DNA of 64,000 nt, from the NCBI RefSeq assembly GCF_050433125.1, contig NZ_JBNPXV010000014.1, forward strand, positions 69,937 to 133,936, in the 5' to 3' direction. The DNA comes from Roseimarinus sediminis. GTDB taxonomy: Bacteria > Bacteroidota > Bacteroidia > Bacteroidales > Prolixibacteraceae. The stretch's first letter is position 1, and each line of letters begins with the position of its first letter. The notes under the pieces were generated by a model. The model saw only the letters and a program-made list of their open reading frames with translations. It ran no database searches and had not been told where the DNA came from. Made by a program: the position numbers and the translations under genes. Positions 9,063 to 19,200 of the stretch are shown piece after piece.

Positions 9063-9911
9063 ATGAATTCGGACAAAACAACAAACCGTTTTTCCAGGCA
9101 ACTAGGAAAAACCATGGCAACACTCAGCATGCTGATCCTTTCTGCATCGTTTGTGCTGGCACAGGAACCCTATGTGTTCATCGAAGGATCGATCCACAGT
9201 TTTAAAGTCGACGACAACCCGGCCAATACCTTTGCCTGGAGCATGGACCTCGACCCCTATAACAATGTCGATCTCGATCCTGCAGCCTACGACCTGCTCG
9301 ATGGCGGAAACACCCATGCCGTGACTGTTCAGTTCAGCGACCTGGGCCGCGCAGCAGCCGAACTGGTGTATCTGGTGGTAGAAGAAACAGCTCCCAATGG
9401 TTGTTCTACCAAACGGGCACTTCAGATTCAACTGGAACCCAACAACATGTATTTCGATTTTGCAGCACTGCCCAATGCCGACGATTGCTACAATTTCGAC
9501 AACAACTACTTTGCCGAGGTGCAGGTGGGGATGAATTTCAAAGACCGAAGGGGTGCTGCCGACAGTGCCATCCCCGAAAGCCGTTTCCCGCTGAAGGTAA
9601 AGTATACTGTTGAAAACAAAACCGATGGTACCGGCATTGTCGATGGCAATGCAGGCGACTATGTCGAAATGGCCTACAACGCCGAAAACCTATATACCCT
9701 CGAGGTGGCTGAAGCCAAAGGTGAACTCGCGCGTACCATCGAATACGAACTGGCCATTACCGAAGTGGTCGACAAGTATGGAACTAAGATTACCCACGAC
9801 GAGAACCGCAGGGTACAAATACGCATCATGAACCACCTGCCGCAGAACAGTACCATGGACATGGCACTGGCCTACACCGTGACCCCCATTACTTACATGG
9901 GTAAACTGTAG
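9063..9911 (+). CDS. Secreted single-unit surface protein S4
   Basis: A 282-residue exported protein; the ATG at 9063 is followed by a polar stretch and then a hydrophobic signal core (ATLSMLILSASFVLAQ). The mature start EPYVFIEGSIHSFKVDDN closely resembles the giant protein's NSIHALSVPDN, followed by the conserved Trp (FAWSMD). Domain 1 ends APNGCSTKR and domain 2 opens NADDC, 27 residues later. The tail QIRIMNHLPQNSTMDM fits the family but is extended. It is the first gene after the transposase repeats and probably starts the second expression block (S4 to OmpA). No catalytic motif is visible; a surface subunit is inferred. Confidence 0.78.
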   Translation: MNSDKTTNRFSRQLGKTMATLSMLILSASFVLAQEPYVFIEGSIHSFKVDDNPANTFAWSMDLDPYNNVDLDPAAYDLLDGGNTHAVTVQFSDLGRAAAELVYLVVEETAPNGCSTKRALQIQLEPNNMYFDFAALPNADDCYNFDNNYFAEVQVGMNFKDRRGAADSAIPESRFPLKVKYTVENKTDGTGIVDGNAGDYVEMAYNAENLYTLEVAEAKGELARTIEYELAITEVVDKYGTKITHDENRRVQIRIMNHLPQNSTMDMALAYTVTPITYMGKL

Positions 9912-10200
9912 CGCAAACTGCCTGGAGGTGAGCGAAAAGCGGGTCGGATGATGGCCCGATCGAAACCGGTATTAGTACAGTGGCCAACATGCCTTTGTCC
10001 GAATGGGCATGCTGCCAATGAACTAGAACCAGGTAAAACGATGGGAAGAGCTAACGACCCGCAATTAAGACCAGGGCTCCCGGCAAAGGTCGGGAACAAG
10101 CCGTAAAATATCCGGTCAGGGGTGGGGCCCGCCGGAAGTAAAGCACCCGAAACCGCATGGGTGAAAGGTGAAGAAGGAAAATGAACAGGAGAAATTAAAA
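9912..10200. other. GC-rich, hairpin-prone spacer between S4 and S5
   Basis: About 290 bp without a convincing gene, richer in G+C than its flanks and rich in inverted repeats, for example CATGCC (about 9988) pairing with GGCATG. A 125-codon frame on the - strand has no recognisable features and is treated as chance. The stretch could be a structured untranslated region or a decayed element. No intron or known RNA motif is recognisable by eye. Confidence 0.4.
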
Positions 10201-10210
10201 ACAGAGGAAA

Positions 10211-10330
10211 ATGAAGAACTGGGTAGAAGCAATGAAGCGAATCATCGCAGCCAATCTGAATCTTGAACACTATTGGTTTGTACCTGCTCCGGAGGTGATT
10301 GAAGATAAAAGATTGAAGATTAACGATTGA
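10211..10330 (+). CDS. Possible 39-residue small ORF
   Basis: An ATG preceded by AGAGGAAA opens 39 codons beginning MKNWVEAMKRIIAANLNLEH and ending in DKRLKIND, where it runs into a low-complexity GATTGAAGAT tract. It has no signal peptide and no recognised family. The amphipathic start and Shine-Dalgarno-like sequence are the only support. It may equally be a chance frame or a gene remnant. Confidence 0.2.
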   Translation: MKNWVEAMKRIIAANLNLEHYWFVPAPEVIEDKRLKIND

Positions 10331-10445
10331 AGAAGGAAGAAGCCATTGGCCAGAAAACGATTAAAGATTTTTCTAATGACTAATGACCAATGACTCTTTT
10401 AATGACCAATGACTTTTTTCTAATGACTATTGACGAATGACTCAC
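10331..10445. repeat. AATGACCAATGACT-type short repeats
   Basis: A low-complexity tract in which variants of AATGACCAATGACT follow each other (about 10375-10442), after a GATTGAAGAT-type stretch. It immediately precedes S5 and contains no gene. Confidence 0.6.
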
Positions 10446-10458
10446 TAACAACAGCGCA

Positions 10459-11337
10459 ATGATGAGACGAAAAATAACAACACTGATGCTTGTCGCAGCA
10501 CTTCTGCTACCGGCACTGCTTGTGCAGGCGCAGAAAGTAATCGACGGGTACAATCCCTTCACCTTTCTGAACCTCGACGATGAGTCGAAACTGGCATTGT
10601 CGGATGTGGTCGAAAGCTCGTACCATTATTACCAGCTTTCGGGCGACCCCAATTACACCCTGCCGTCCACCTTTGTGTGGTATGTCGAAAACGGTACCAT
10701 GGGCACCTACGACGAGGCCAGCGACACCTGGACACCGCTCGTGGGCACCAGTCCCATTAGCAGCGGGGAGAGTTACGAGCAGCAGGGAGTGACCCTCGAC
10801 GGGGTACCCAACTCATCGGGTATCTGGGTGAAGTGGGAAGGCAGCGCCGGATCGACCGGCTACATTGCAGTGTACGAGCGGAGTTCCGACAATTGTGTGT
10901 TCGAAAACCAGATTACCGGTTTCAAACACAACATCCTGGTGCCACCCGAAGTGTGGTTCCTGGTTGACAATCGGGAGGAGTGTTCCGACCAGATTTACTC
11001 GGTTACAGCACAGTTTAGCCAGGTACACGATAATTCGTTTCCTTACACGCTCACCTACACCTATCCCGATGCGCAGGGGATTCCGGTACAGGTGGACACC
11101 ACCGTTGTGTTGACCGACCTTGTTGATGATCAGCTGACCTGGGATTTGCCGGCTGTTGAAGACCGTGATGTGACACTCGACGAGCAGTACACCATCACGC
11201 TGAACATATTACGCGACCGTTACGGCTCGCTGGGCTACATTGCCCCGCTGGGTGCCATTGCCGGTCAGCACGAGGCATTGACCCTCACCATCTTCCACCT
11301 GCCACAAACCGGCGGTATGACGATGGATGGATTGTAG
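10459..11337 (+). CDS. Secreted single-unit surface protein S5
   Basis: A 292-residue exported protein. Two adjacent ATGs (10459 and 10462) precede a signal peptide (RRKITTLMLVAALLLPALL, cleavage after VQAQ). Mature features: SSYHYYQLSGDPNY, then TFVWYVENG with the conserved Trp, GYIAVYERSSDNCVF closing domain 1, and PPEVWFLVDNREECSDQ opening domain 2, with Cys residues 28 apart. The tail TLTIFHLPQTGGMTMDGL is the family C-terminal motif. It is closest to unit 1 of S6, where the equivalent stretches read GSVHYFEVPGDRNF and RFVWTVDGG. Probably co-expressed with S6 and the giant protein. Structural role inferred; no enzymatic residues seen. Confidence 0.78.
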   Translation: MMRRKITTLMLVAALLLPALLVQAQKVIDGYNPFTFLNLDDESKLALSDVVESSYHYYQLSGDPNYTLPSTFVWYVENGTMGTYDEASDTWTPLVGTSPISSGESYEQQGVTLDGVPNSSGIWVKWEGSAGSTGYIAVYERSSDNCVFENQITGFKHNILVPPEVWFLVDNREECSDQIYSVTAQFSQVHDNSFPYTLTYTYPDAQGIPVQVDTTVVLTDLVDDQLTWDLPAVEDRDVTLDEQYTITLNILRDRYGSLGYIAPLGAIAGQHEALTLTIFHLPQTGGMTMDGL

Positions 11338-11480
11338 ATTAACGATTGAGGATTAACGATTGAAGACAAAAGACAATAGATAAAAGACAAAAGATTGAAG
11401 ATTTAAGACAAAGACAAAGACAAAAGATTGAAGACAAAAGACAATAGATTGAAGACTGGAGACAAGCAGTTGGCTTTAGC
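11338..11480. repeat. GATTGAAGACAAAAG low-complexity tract
   Basis: Imperfect repeats of seven to fifteen bases (ACGATTGA, GACAAAAGATTGAAGA) directly follow the S5 stop codon. Related tracts follow the OmpA gene (22478-22620) and asd (28660-28850). No gene is visible. Confidence 0.6.
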
Positions 11481-11550
11481 CGAAGAATAAAAAGAGTGAA
11501 TAAGAAGAAAGATACAAATAAGTAAAATAAAAGTACCATTTCCCCCCTTT

Positions 11551-11567
11551 AGGGGATTTAGGGGTAT
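11551..11567 (+). promoter_or_regulatory. Leader AGGGGATTTAGGGGTAT before S6 start
   Basis: Identical over 17 bases to the leader abutting S2 (3919-3935) and placed one base before the S6 ATG. Preceded by a C-run (TCCCCCCTTT) that can pair with the AGGGG blocks, so it could form a hairpin over the start region. Confidence 0.4.
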
Positions 11568-11568
11568 T

Positions 11569-13002
11569 ATGAACATTAGAGCAAACATAGCGCAACTCAT
11601 TTTACTGGCAGTATTCCTGCTGGCAGGATCGTGCTATGCCTTTGCCCAAAGTGTTCCCATTCCTAACCCGGCGTGGCCGCTCGACAGTGTGGTGAACGGT
11701 TCGGTGCACTATTTTGAGGTGCCCGGCGACCGCAACTTCGACGATCCTTCAAGGTTTGTATGGACGGTGGATGGCGGACGTCTCTTCATTGACGAAGACC
11801 TGACGGTAATGGCCGGCGACGGCAGCACCGCTACCGTAAACGGGAATGCGCAGAATACCACCGGCATGTGGGTGATCTGGGACAGCTTTGACCAGCCCCT
11901 CGATACCGGTTACATTTATGTTTACGAAATATCGGCCGATGGCTGTCAGCGCGCCGACGATGATCCCGGGAAGTACCAGGGCATGCGTGTGAAAGTATCG
12001 GCACCGCCCGACGTTTACTTCCTGACACAAAGCACCGTGACCTGTTCGAACGAAGAGGGAGTGCTGGTTGACCTGGTGATTGACGGCATGCCGCCTTTCG
12101 ACCTGAAATATGCCCTTAACGAAGTGGAATACGACATGCACATTCTGCCCGAAGATATGGTTGACTCCGATTACGACGGGGAAGTGAACAACATTACCTT
12201 CCTGATCGACGACTATACCGGAACCACAGTGGATAAGGAATACACGCTCACCCTGATGGAAGCATCGAGTGGCGGGGTGATGGGGAACATCCTGCTTTAC
12301 CCCGAACATACGGTATATGCCTACGTGCAACCTCCGGCACCGGTAATCAGTCCCGACTGGTTGCAGGTAACCACCGGACAATTGCACCGTTACGACCTGG
12401 CCGATTCGGGGGTCGATGCAGCCACCTGGTTCTGGGAGTTGCTTGATCCACTGGGGAATGTGGTTTTTGAAGCCTCGTCGGATGTGGAGCCGGGGCTCGA
12501 CCTGCGTTTCGACTATGGCATTGGCGATTTTACCCTGGTAGCGTATTACCAGGCGCAGAATGGTTGTATTAGTCTGACCGACTCAATGGTCATTGAGGTG
12601 TACGACCTGCCCACGATTGCCTTTGCCGACGAGAGCCCCGACATTACCAGCTGCTCGGAAGTGTCGATCAATCCGGGGGAAGTATTTGAATTTATTGTGG
12701 AATACGAAGGGGCACTCACCTACGATTTTGCCTACGAGGTATACGATTACAACGGAAACTTATTGTTTCAGACCCTGAATGAATACCAGAGCGGACGCAG
12801 GGTGTTGATTCAGATTCCGCACACCTTTATCAACCCCGAGCTCACCAATGAGGCCTGGAAGGTAAGGATTGTGAATGCGGTGAATGAAGAAGGAGTGGAT
12901 GTGGAAATTTTGGATGCAGCCATCGAAGGCGGAAGGGATGAACGCTTGATCATCATCCATCCGAAGCCGGTGGTGAACGACGATATTAACTTTGCCAATT
13001 AA
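11569..13002 (+). CDS. Secreted two-unit surface protein S6
   Basis: A 477-residue exported protein with signal peptide MNIRANIAQLILLAVFLLAG and cleavage after AFAQ. It contains two family units. Unit 1 opens GSVHYFEVPGDRNF, has RFVWTVDGG, closes domain 1 at SADGC and opens domain 2 at STVTCSN (Cys 32 apart). Unit 2 starts near residue 269 (GQLHRYDL), has ATWFWELLD, then QNGCISL and DITSC (Cys 28 apart). The tail DERLIIIHPKPVVNDDINFAN is a diverged family tail. It directly precedes the giant T9SS protein, separated by a GC-rich spacer. Like S1 it appears to be a unit fusion, but the two fusions look independent because their units match different neighbours. Function unknown. Confidence 0.78.
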   Translation: MNIRANIAQLILLAVFLLAGSCYAFAQSVPIPNPAWPLDSVVNGSVHYFEVPGDRNFDDPSRFVWTVDGGRLFIDEDLTVMAGDGSTATVNGNAQNTTGMWVIWDSFDQPLDTGYIYVYEISADGCQRADDDPGKYQGMRVKVSAPPDVYFLTQSTVTCSNEEGVLVDLVIDGMPPFDLKYALNEVEYDMHILPEDMVDSDYDGEVNNITFLIDDYTGTTVDKEYTLTLMEASSGGVMGNILLYPEHTVYAYVQPPAPVISPDWLQVTTGQLHRYDLADSGVDAATWFWELLDPLGNVVFEASSDVEPGLDLRFDYGIGDFTLVAYYQAQNGCISLTDSMVIEVYDLPTIAFADESPDITSCSEVSINPGEVFEFIVEYEGALTYDFAYEVYDYNGNLLFQTLNEYQSGRRVLIQIPHTFINPELTNEAWKVRIVNAVNEEGVDVEILDAAIEGGRDERLIIIHPKPVVNDDINFAN

Positions 13003-13231
13003 AGGCAGCAGTGTGTGGCTGCGCCGGCAATGGTAAGTAAGAAGGAAGAGGCAGCGCCCGGGCAGGTTGGAGGCCGGGTAGCTGAACGCAGCCACCGCCC
13101 ATGCGGAAGCCCCTGGCAGAAGCGACCGGAGGGAGCTCCCTGCAAGGGGACTGGAGCAGGGCGGCGGCAAGGGCACTACCGGACGGAAACCGGCTGCCCG
13201 CCAACTAATTTTTAAAAAGAAAGTAAACTGA
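13003..13231. other. GC-rich, hairpin-prone spacer between S6 and the giant gene
   Basis: About 230 bp of strongly G+C-rich sequence with self-complementary blocks, including the perfect palindrome AGGGAGCTCCCT (near 13132) and a CCGG...CCGG stem near 13174. It ends in an A/T-rich stretch just before the GTG start of the giant gene. No gene is supported. It could form a structured leader. Confidence 0.4.
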
Positions 13232-16200
13232 GTGAAGCGATTTTGGGGAAATAGGATTTTGATGGGGCTGCTGCTGCTTTTGCTGCCTGCTGTTGTGGTG
13301 CATGCGCAAAAGAAGCGCTATGTGCAGCAGAACTCGATCCATGCCTTGTCGGTTCCCGATAACCCTGACTATTCGTTTCACTGGACCATTAACAACGACC
13401 TGGGCGGAATGGTGAATGTGCCGGGCACCTCGAATGTGACGCACAACATTCAGTGGACGGAGTTGACCACCTATCACGTAAGCGTGATGCCCATGCTCGA
13501 CTCGGTGAGCTGCTACGGTGAAGCGGTGAGCCTCGATGTAGTGGTGGTGGAATACCTTTCGCTGCATACCTTCGACGATATTTATTTTACGGCCCAATCG
13601 ACGCCGGTAAGCGGCAATGTGGGCGAGAACGACGTGGACGAAACGGGAGCCGGCATTTATTTTACACCAACACCCGTAATAGCCCCTCAGCATGGCAGTC
13701 TTGACCTGTTGCCCGACGGCAGCTTTACCTATACGCCCGAAGCGGGTTTTACGGGCATCGACGAATTTGTTTACGAAGCTTACAACGACCATGAATATCC
13801 CATGTATTCGAATGCGCGCGTTAGCATTGTGGTACAACCCGCCAACCAGCAGGCCGATGTGGAAGTGAAGAAAACGGGGCCCGAAAAGGCACTGTTTGGA
13901 GAAGACATCCGCTATCGGCTCATAGTTAGCAACAAGGGACCGGCTACTGCACGCAATGTGACCCTGGTAGATACGCTGGCTTTTGGCCTTTTCGATCCGC
14001 TGTACCGCATCGATGGTGACTGGATGCCCTGGGAAGATGAACTGGCCCTTGGCGACCTGCCTGCCGGCGATTCGGTGGTGGTGTACATTGAGGCCCATAT
14101 CAGCGATTTCTCGCCCGGCATGTTGTTCAATCAGGGACTGGGCCGATCGGAAACCTACGACCCGGTGTACCGCAACAACGACTCAATTTGGATTACCCGG
14201 GTTTCGGCCATCTATGTCGACCTGCCGGGCTATATTTATGTTCCCAGCTGCGAAACCTATGTGCTTCCGGGCAACAGCAACGATGCCAATCTGCGCATCC
14301 AAAGCTACCAGTGGTTGCCGGCCACCGGTTTGAGCGATCCCAATATTGCCGATCCGGTGTTTACGCCCGACACGTCCACCATCGGGAAGACAACCATGTA
14401 TATTTTGCAGATTACCGACATTGAAGGCCACATTGCTGCCGATACCACCTACATTGTGGTGCCCGAAGTTCCGGTGGCCAGCATCGAAGCCGACACCATG
14501 GTGATGGATCGTGGCACTGCGCTGAGCATTCATGGCGGTGCCAGTACCGGCGACGGCCTGCAGTTTGAATGGCAAAGTAACGATGGGAGCATTGTCAGCT
14601 TTTTGGATGAAGATTCCATCGTGGTGGAAAGCATTGGTCATTATTACCTGACCGTGACCGACAACCTGGGTTGTACTGCGATCGATTCGGTGGTGGTGCT
14701 GTATGAATCGCATCCGCCGCTGGCCGAAAACGATTGGGTGGAAATTGTGGCCGGAACCGATTCGACCATCAATGTATTAAGCAACGACAGCGATATCAAC
14801 CTTTTCGATCTGGAGGTGAGCGAAGTGGTGACACCACCGCTTCACACGAGTTATTCGTGGAATGCCGACGGAAGTTTCACCCTGGAGCCCGATGCCGGTT
14901 ACTGGCAGTTGGATAGTTTGGAATACCGGGTTTGCAACAACGGGTATCCGGTGCAGTGCAGCACGGCCTGGATTTTCATCGACAGCAAGCGTCCGCCGCT
15001 CAATACCGACATGAATATCAGTAAAAGCGGTCCGGAAATTGCCTTCAGGGGCGATACCATCGAATACCGGCTGGTGGTGTCGAGTGCAGGTCCCGATACC
15101 TCGGTGGTGACTACGGTGTACGACTATCTGAATGAGGGTTTCTACAATGCTCAGTTTAGTATCGACGGGGGACAGAACTGGAAGGTATGGCCCGACAGCC
15201 TGCGTTACACCGACAGCATTCGTCCGGGTGAGGATGTGCTTACCATCGACATCAGGGCCAATGTGCGCGCCAATACCGATCGTTTCATTGAGAACACGGC
15301 CTGGGTGGTGATTCGCAACATGATAGAAAATAATCTGGAAGATGATACGGCACGTGTTACTTCGAAAATGAAGGAACTGGTGCTGGCCGAAGCCGGTCGC
15401 GACACCACGCTGGGCTCGTGTGCCGATGGTGTACTGCTCGACGGGACGGCCAGTACGGGTGAAAACCTGACCTACCGTTGGTCGCCTTCGACGCATCTGA
15501 GTGGCATGAACAGTGCGCAGCCCTATTTCACCGTGCCTCCGGGCTATGGCGCCTTTAAGTACTACCTGACCATTACCGACGACGACGGGATTAGCGATAC
15601 CGATTCGGTGACAATTAACGTATTGCCGCCGCCGCTGGCCGATGCAGGGGAAGACCTTTTCCTTGAGAAGGGCGATACCATTGCCCTGAGCAGTGCCGGT
15701 TCGTCGGGCATGCTCGAAAAATATTTCTGGCACACCAACAACGGATACATCCTGCCCAGCACCATCAACAGCAAGACGGCTGCCACCGATACCATTGGTA
15801 CCTATTACCTGACCGTGACCGACAGTGCCGGCTGCAGCAATACCGATTCGGTCAACGTTTACTGGTATTACTATCCGCCCTTTGCCATCCCCGATTATTA
15901 CAGTACCCGGCCCGGAACAGCGCTTACCGGAGAAAATGTGCTCGACAACGACCACAATCCCAACGAGGAGGATTTCCTGTTGACGGCCACACCAGGGCTG
16001 ATAAAAACGGTGAACGGGGGAAATGTGGTGATGCAAAGCGATGGTTCGTTCCGCTATACTCCGCCCCTTGGCTTTAATAACAATGTGGATGCCTTTAGCT
16101 ACGAGGTGTGCAACGATGCCGTACCACCCCGTTGTTCGTACGGCTATGTGCAGATTACGGTGAATAATCCGACCAACAAGGCCAACCTGAACATTACCAA

Positions 16201-19200
16201 GGAAGCACTGAATAGCGAAGTGCTCATTGGCAAGGAAAACGGAGCTGAATTTAGACTCAGTGTAATCAATCATGGTCCCGATGAAGCTGCCAATGTGACC
16301 ATTACCGACAGCCTTTCGCAATTTTTCAGGAATGCACAGTACAATTACCGTAACTCGGGATGGAGAACCTGGGATGGTGATTTCGTTTTGGGAACACTGG
16401 CGGCCGGAGACAGCACTGAAGTGTTGCTGCGTGCCACCGCCACCAACGATGCGCCGGGCAAGGTGTTTAATGCGGCAACTGTTGCCTCGCGTACCTACGA
16501 TGATTGGTATGACTGGGGTGAAGTGGAAAATCGAAACGTCGATACGGCTTCGGTGAAGATATCGAGTGACCTGATTGCCGAGGCACAGTTGGTGGAGATG
16601 CTCCCCAGCGATAAAAATCATGGTGATGCCACCCTTGGTTTTTGCGACAACCTGTCGTACCTGAGTGCCGAGGGCAGTGAGAGCTCGCTCGAGATGAGCT
16701 ATGAATGGTCGCCGGCAGCCTATGTGATGAGTCCCAACGGGATCACCACTAAATTCAGGCCGCCGGGCAACGATACCACCATTGTGTTTACCCTCACCGT
16801 TCAGGCAGGCTACAGTCTGGCCTTTGCCTCGGTGGAAGTCCGGTTTTCCGAAGAACTGATTGCCGATGCCGGTCCCGACCGAAAGATCAATGTGGGTGAG
16901 ACCCTCACCATCGACGGAACGGGAAGCAGCGGTGCAGGTGCCGTGTATTCATGGTACCAGGGCAGCAGGGAAATTACCAGTTTTGAAGGTGGAAATCCCT
17001 TGATGCCCATTGTTGATCAGAGTGGTTCCTACGAATTGTATGCTGAAGATCAGCATGGTTGTACGGCCGACGATCAGGTGTTCATTCGTGAAAACAATCT
17101 CTTTGTGGTGAGCGACTTCATTGTGGTGGTGGCCAACGACACGCTGCATGCCAATGTGCGTACCAACGATTACGACCCCAACGGCGACAGCATTTATTAC
17201 ACCAGCATTGTATTCGACGGTCCCTTTAACGGTACCTTGCTCGATCATCCTTTCGACGGGGCTGTAAATAAATCGGCCCTGGCTACTCCCAATAAGATTT
17301 CGGAGGGCGGCTGGTTTTCCTATGTGCCCGATGCCGATTTTACCGGCTACGATTATTTCACCTACGAAGTGTGCGACGACAACGATCCGGACCTGTGTAT
17401 CCGGGGTATGGTGTACATCAGGGTGATTGATGTGGTGCTGCCCAACAGTCCGCCGCTGGCCAACCCCGACTACCTCTTTGTGAACCGCAACGATACCGTG
17501 TTGGCCAATGTGATGCACAACGATTACGATTTCGACGGAGGCCGGATCAGCATGAGTGAAATCGTGGTGGAACCATCGTTGGGAACCGCCGAGTTCGTTG
17601 GAAATGGAATGATCCGTTACATTCCCGATGAAGATGTTTCGGGCATCGACCATCTGGTGTACCGCATTTGTGATAACAATACAGGCAATCAGCTGTGTGA
17701 TACGGCACGTGTGACCATCAACATTCATAAAATTGAAGAGGAAAATCACCGTCCGGTGGCAGTTGATGATGCCTTTTATGTGGTAGAAAAGGAAATGAGT
17801 GGCAATCTGTTGCGCAACGACTATGATCCCGACGGCAACCAGATTGAGCTGGTGTTAAGCATGGCCACCGAGCCCTTGCATGGGCGCTTCCGACTGAATA
17901 GCAATGGCGACTTCACCTATCAGCCCGATTTAGGTTTTGAAGGCACCGACCAGATGACCTATGTGATCAGGGAGCGTAATACCGACGAAGGCTACGAGGC
18001 CATCGCCACCGTGTATTTTACCTCGCTGGCCGAAGAACGTTATGTAACCGATTTGGCACTGGTAAAAACGGCACCGGCCGAAGCTGTTTCGGGCAGTACC
18101 ATTGTGTACCGTCTCGATTTGAGCATCGACGGACCTACCCTGGCCAACGACATTGTATTGTCGGACACCCTTTACAACGAGTTGAGCAACTGGCAGTATT
18201 CATTCGATAGTCTGGCCTGGAGCGACTGGCAATACGATACCGACTTTGAGCAGATGATGCTTTACGATGATACCACCCTTTATGTGAGGGCACGCATTCC
18301 GGTACGCTATGCCGGCGACCTGGTCAACATTGCCTGGGTTGAACACGACATGAACGAGCTCGATGAAGAAAATAACCGGGCCGAGGCCACTACGCATGTG
18401 TATCAGCAGGTGATTGCCGATGCCGGACGCGACACCATACTGGGGTCGTGTGCAGGGGTTTACCTGCTCGATGCCACTGCCAGTGTGGGACTAGGACAGT
18501 TGCAATACAAGTGGTCGCCTGCTCATCTGCTCGACGATCCGACGAGTGCAACTCCTGGTTATGCGGTCATTCCGGAGCAAACTGTCGAATTCACCGTGGT
18601 GGTGAGCAGTAGTGTTGAGAATTTTAGTGGCAGCGACACAGCTCGTGTGCTGGTTCAGGTAGCAGAAGAACCTGTGGCCCGTGCCGGCAACGACATCAAT
18701 CCCGATAACAGCAATGCGGTGTTGCTCGACGGATCAGCAAGTACCGGATCGGGCGCCATCAGCTACCTTTGGTGGACTTACGACGAAGAAGGCAATGTGG
18801 TGGAAGTAGCCAACACCCCTACGGTTACCGTTGATAAAACCAACAGTTATTTCCTGACTGTGACCGATCAGTTTGGCTGTACCCATACCGACCGTATGAA
18901 CGTGACCTATCCCATTGACCAGTTCATAGCCGTTGACGATGAGATAGAAACCTGGCAACAAATGCCGGTCGATATTTATGTATTGCGAAACGACATTATT
19001 GACGAAGACGACGATTACGATCTCGATCTGCTGATTGTTTCGGAAGAGCCGTCACATGGTACCATCGTTCCGCGTCCATACGATTCGTTGTTTACCTACA
19101 TCCCGGAACCTTACTTCACCGGTCGTGATACTTTTGTGTACATTGCCACCACGAAGAATTATTCCGATCAGGCCATGGTTACTATTTTGGTGAAAGAAAA

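Noticed and set aside
9893..10270. A 125-codon - strand frame over the S4-S5 spacer
   Set aside because: GC-rich spacer gives long frames by chance; no domain, no start signal and it overlaps the S4 end.
11749..12387. A 212-codon antisense frame inside S6
   Set aside because: Shadow frame; no signal or domain.
9912..13231. Group II intron or other known RNA in the GC-rich spacers
   Set aside because: No recognisable domain V, boundary motifs or reverse transcriptase were seen.
14777..16621. A 614-codon antisense frame inside the giant gene
   Set aside because: Shadow of the GC-rich, repetitive coding strand; the + strand product has clear domains.
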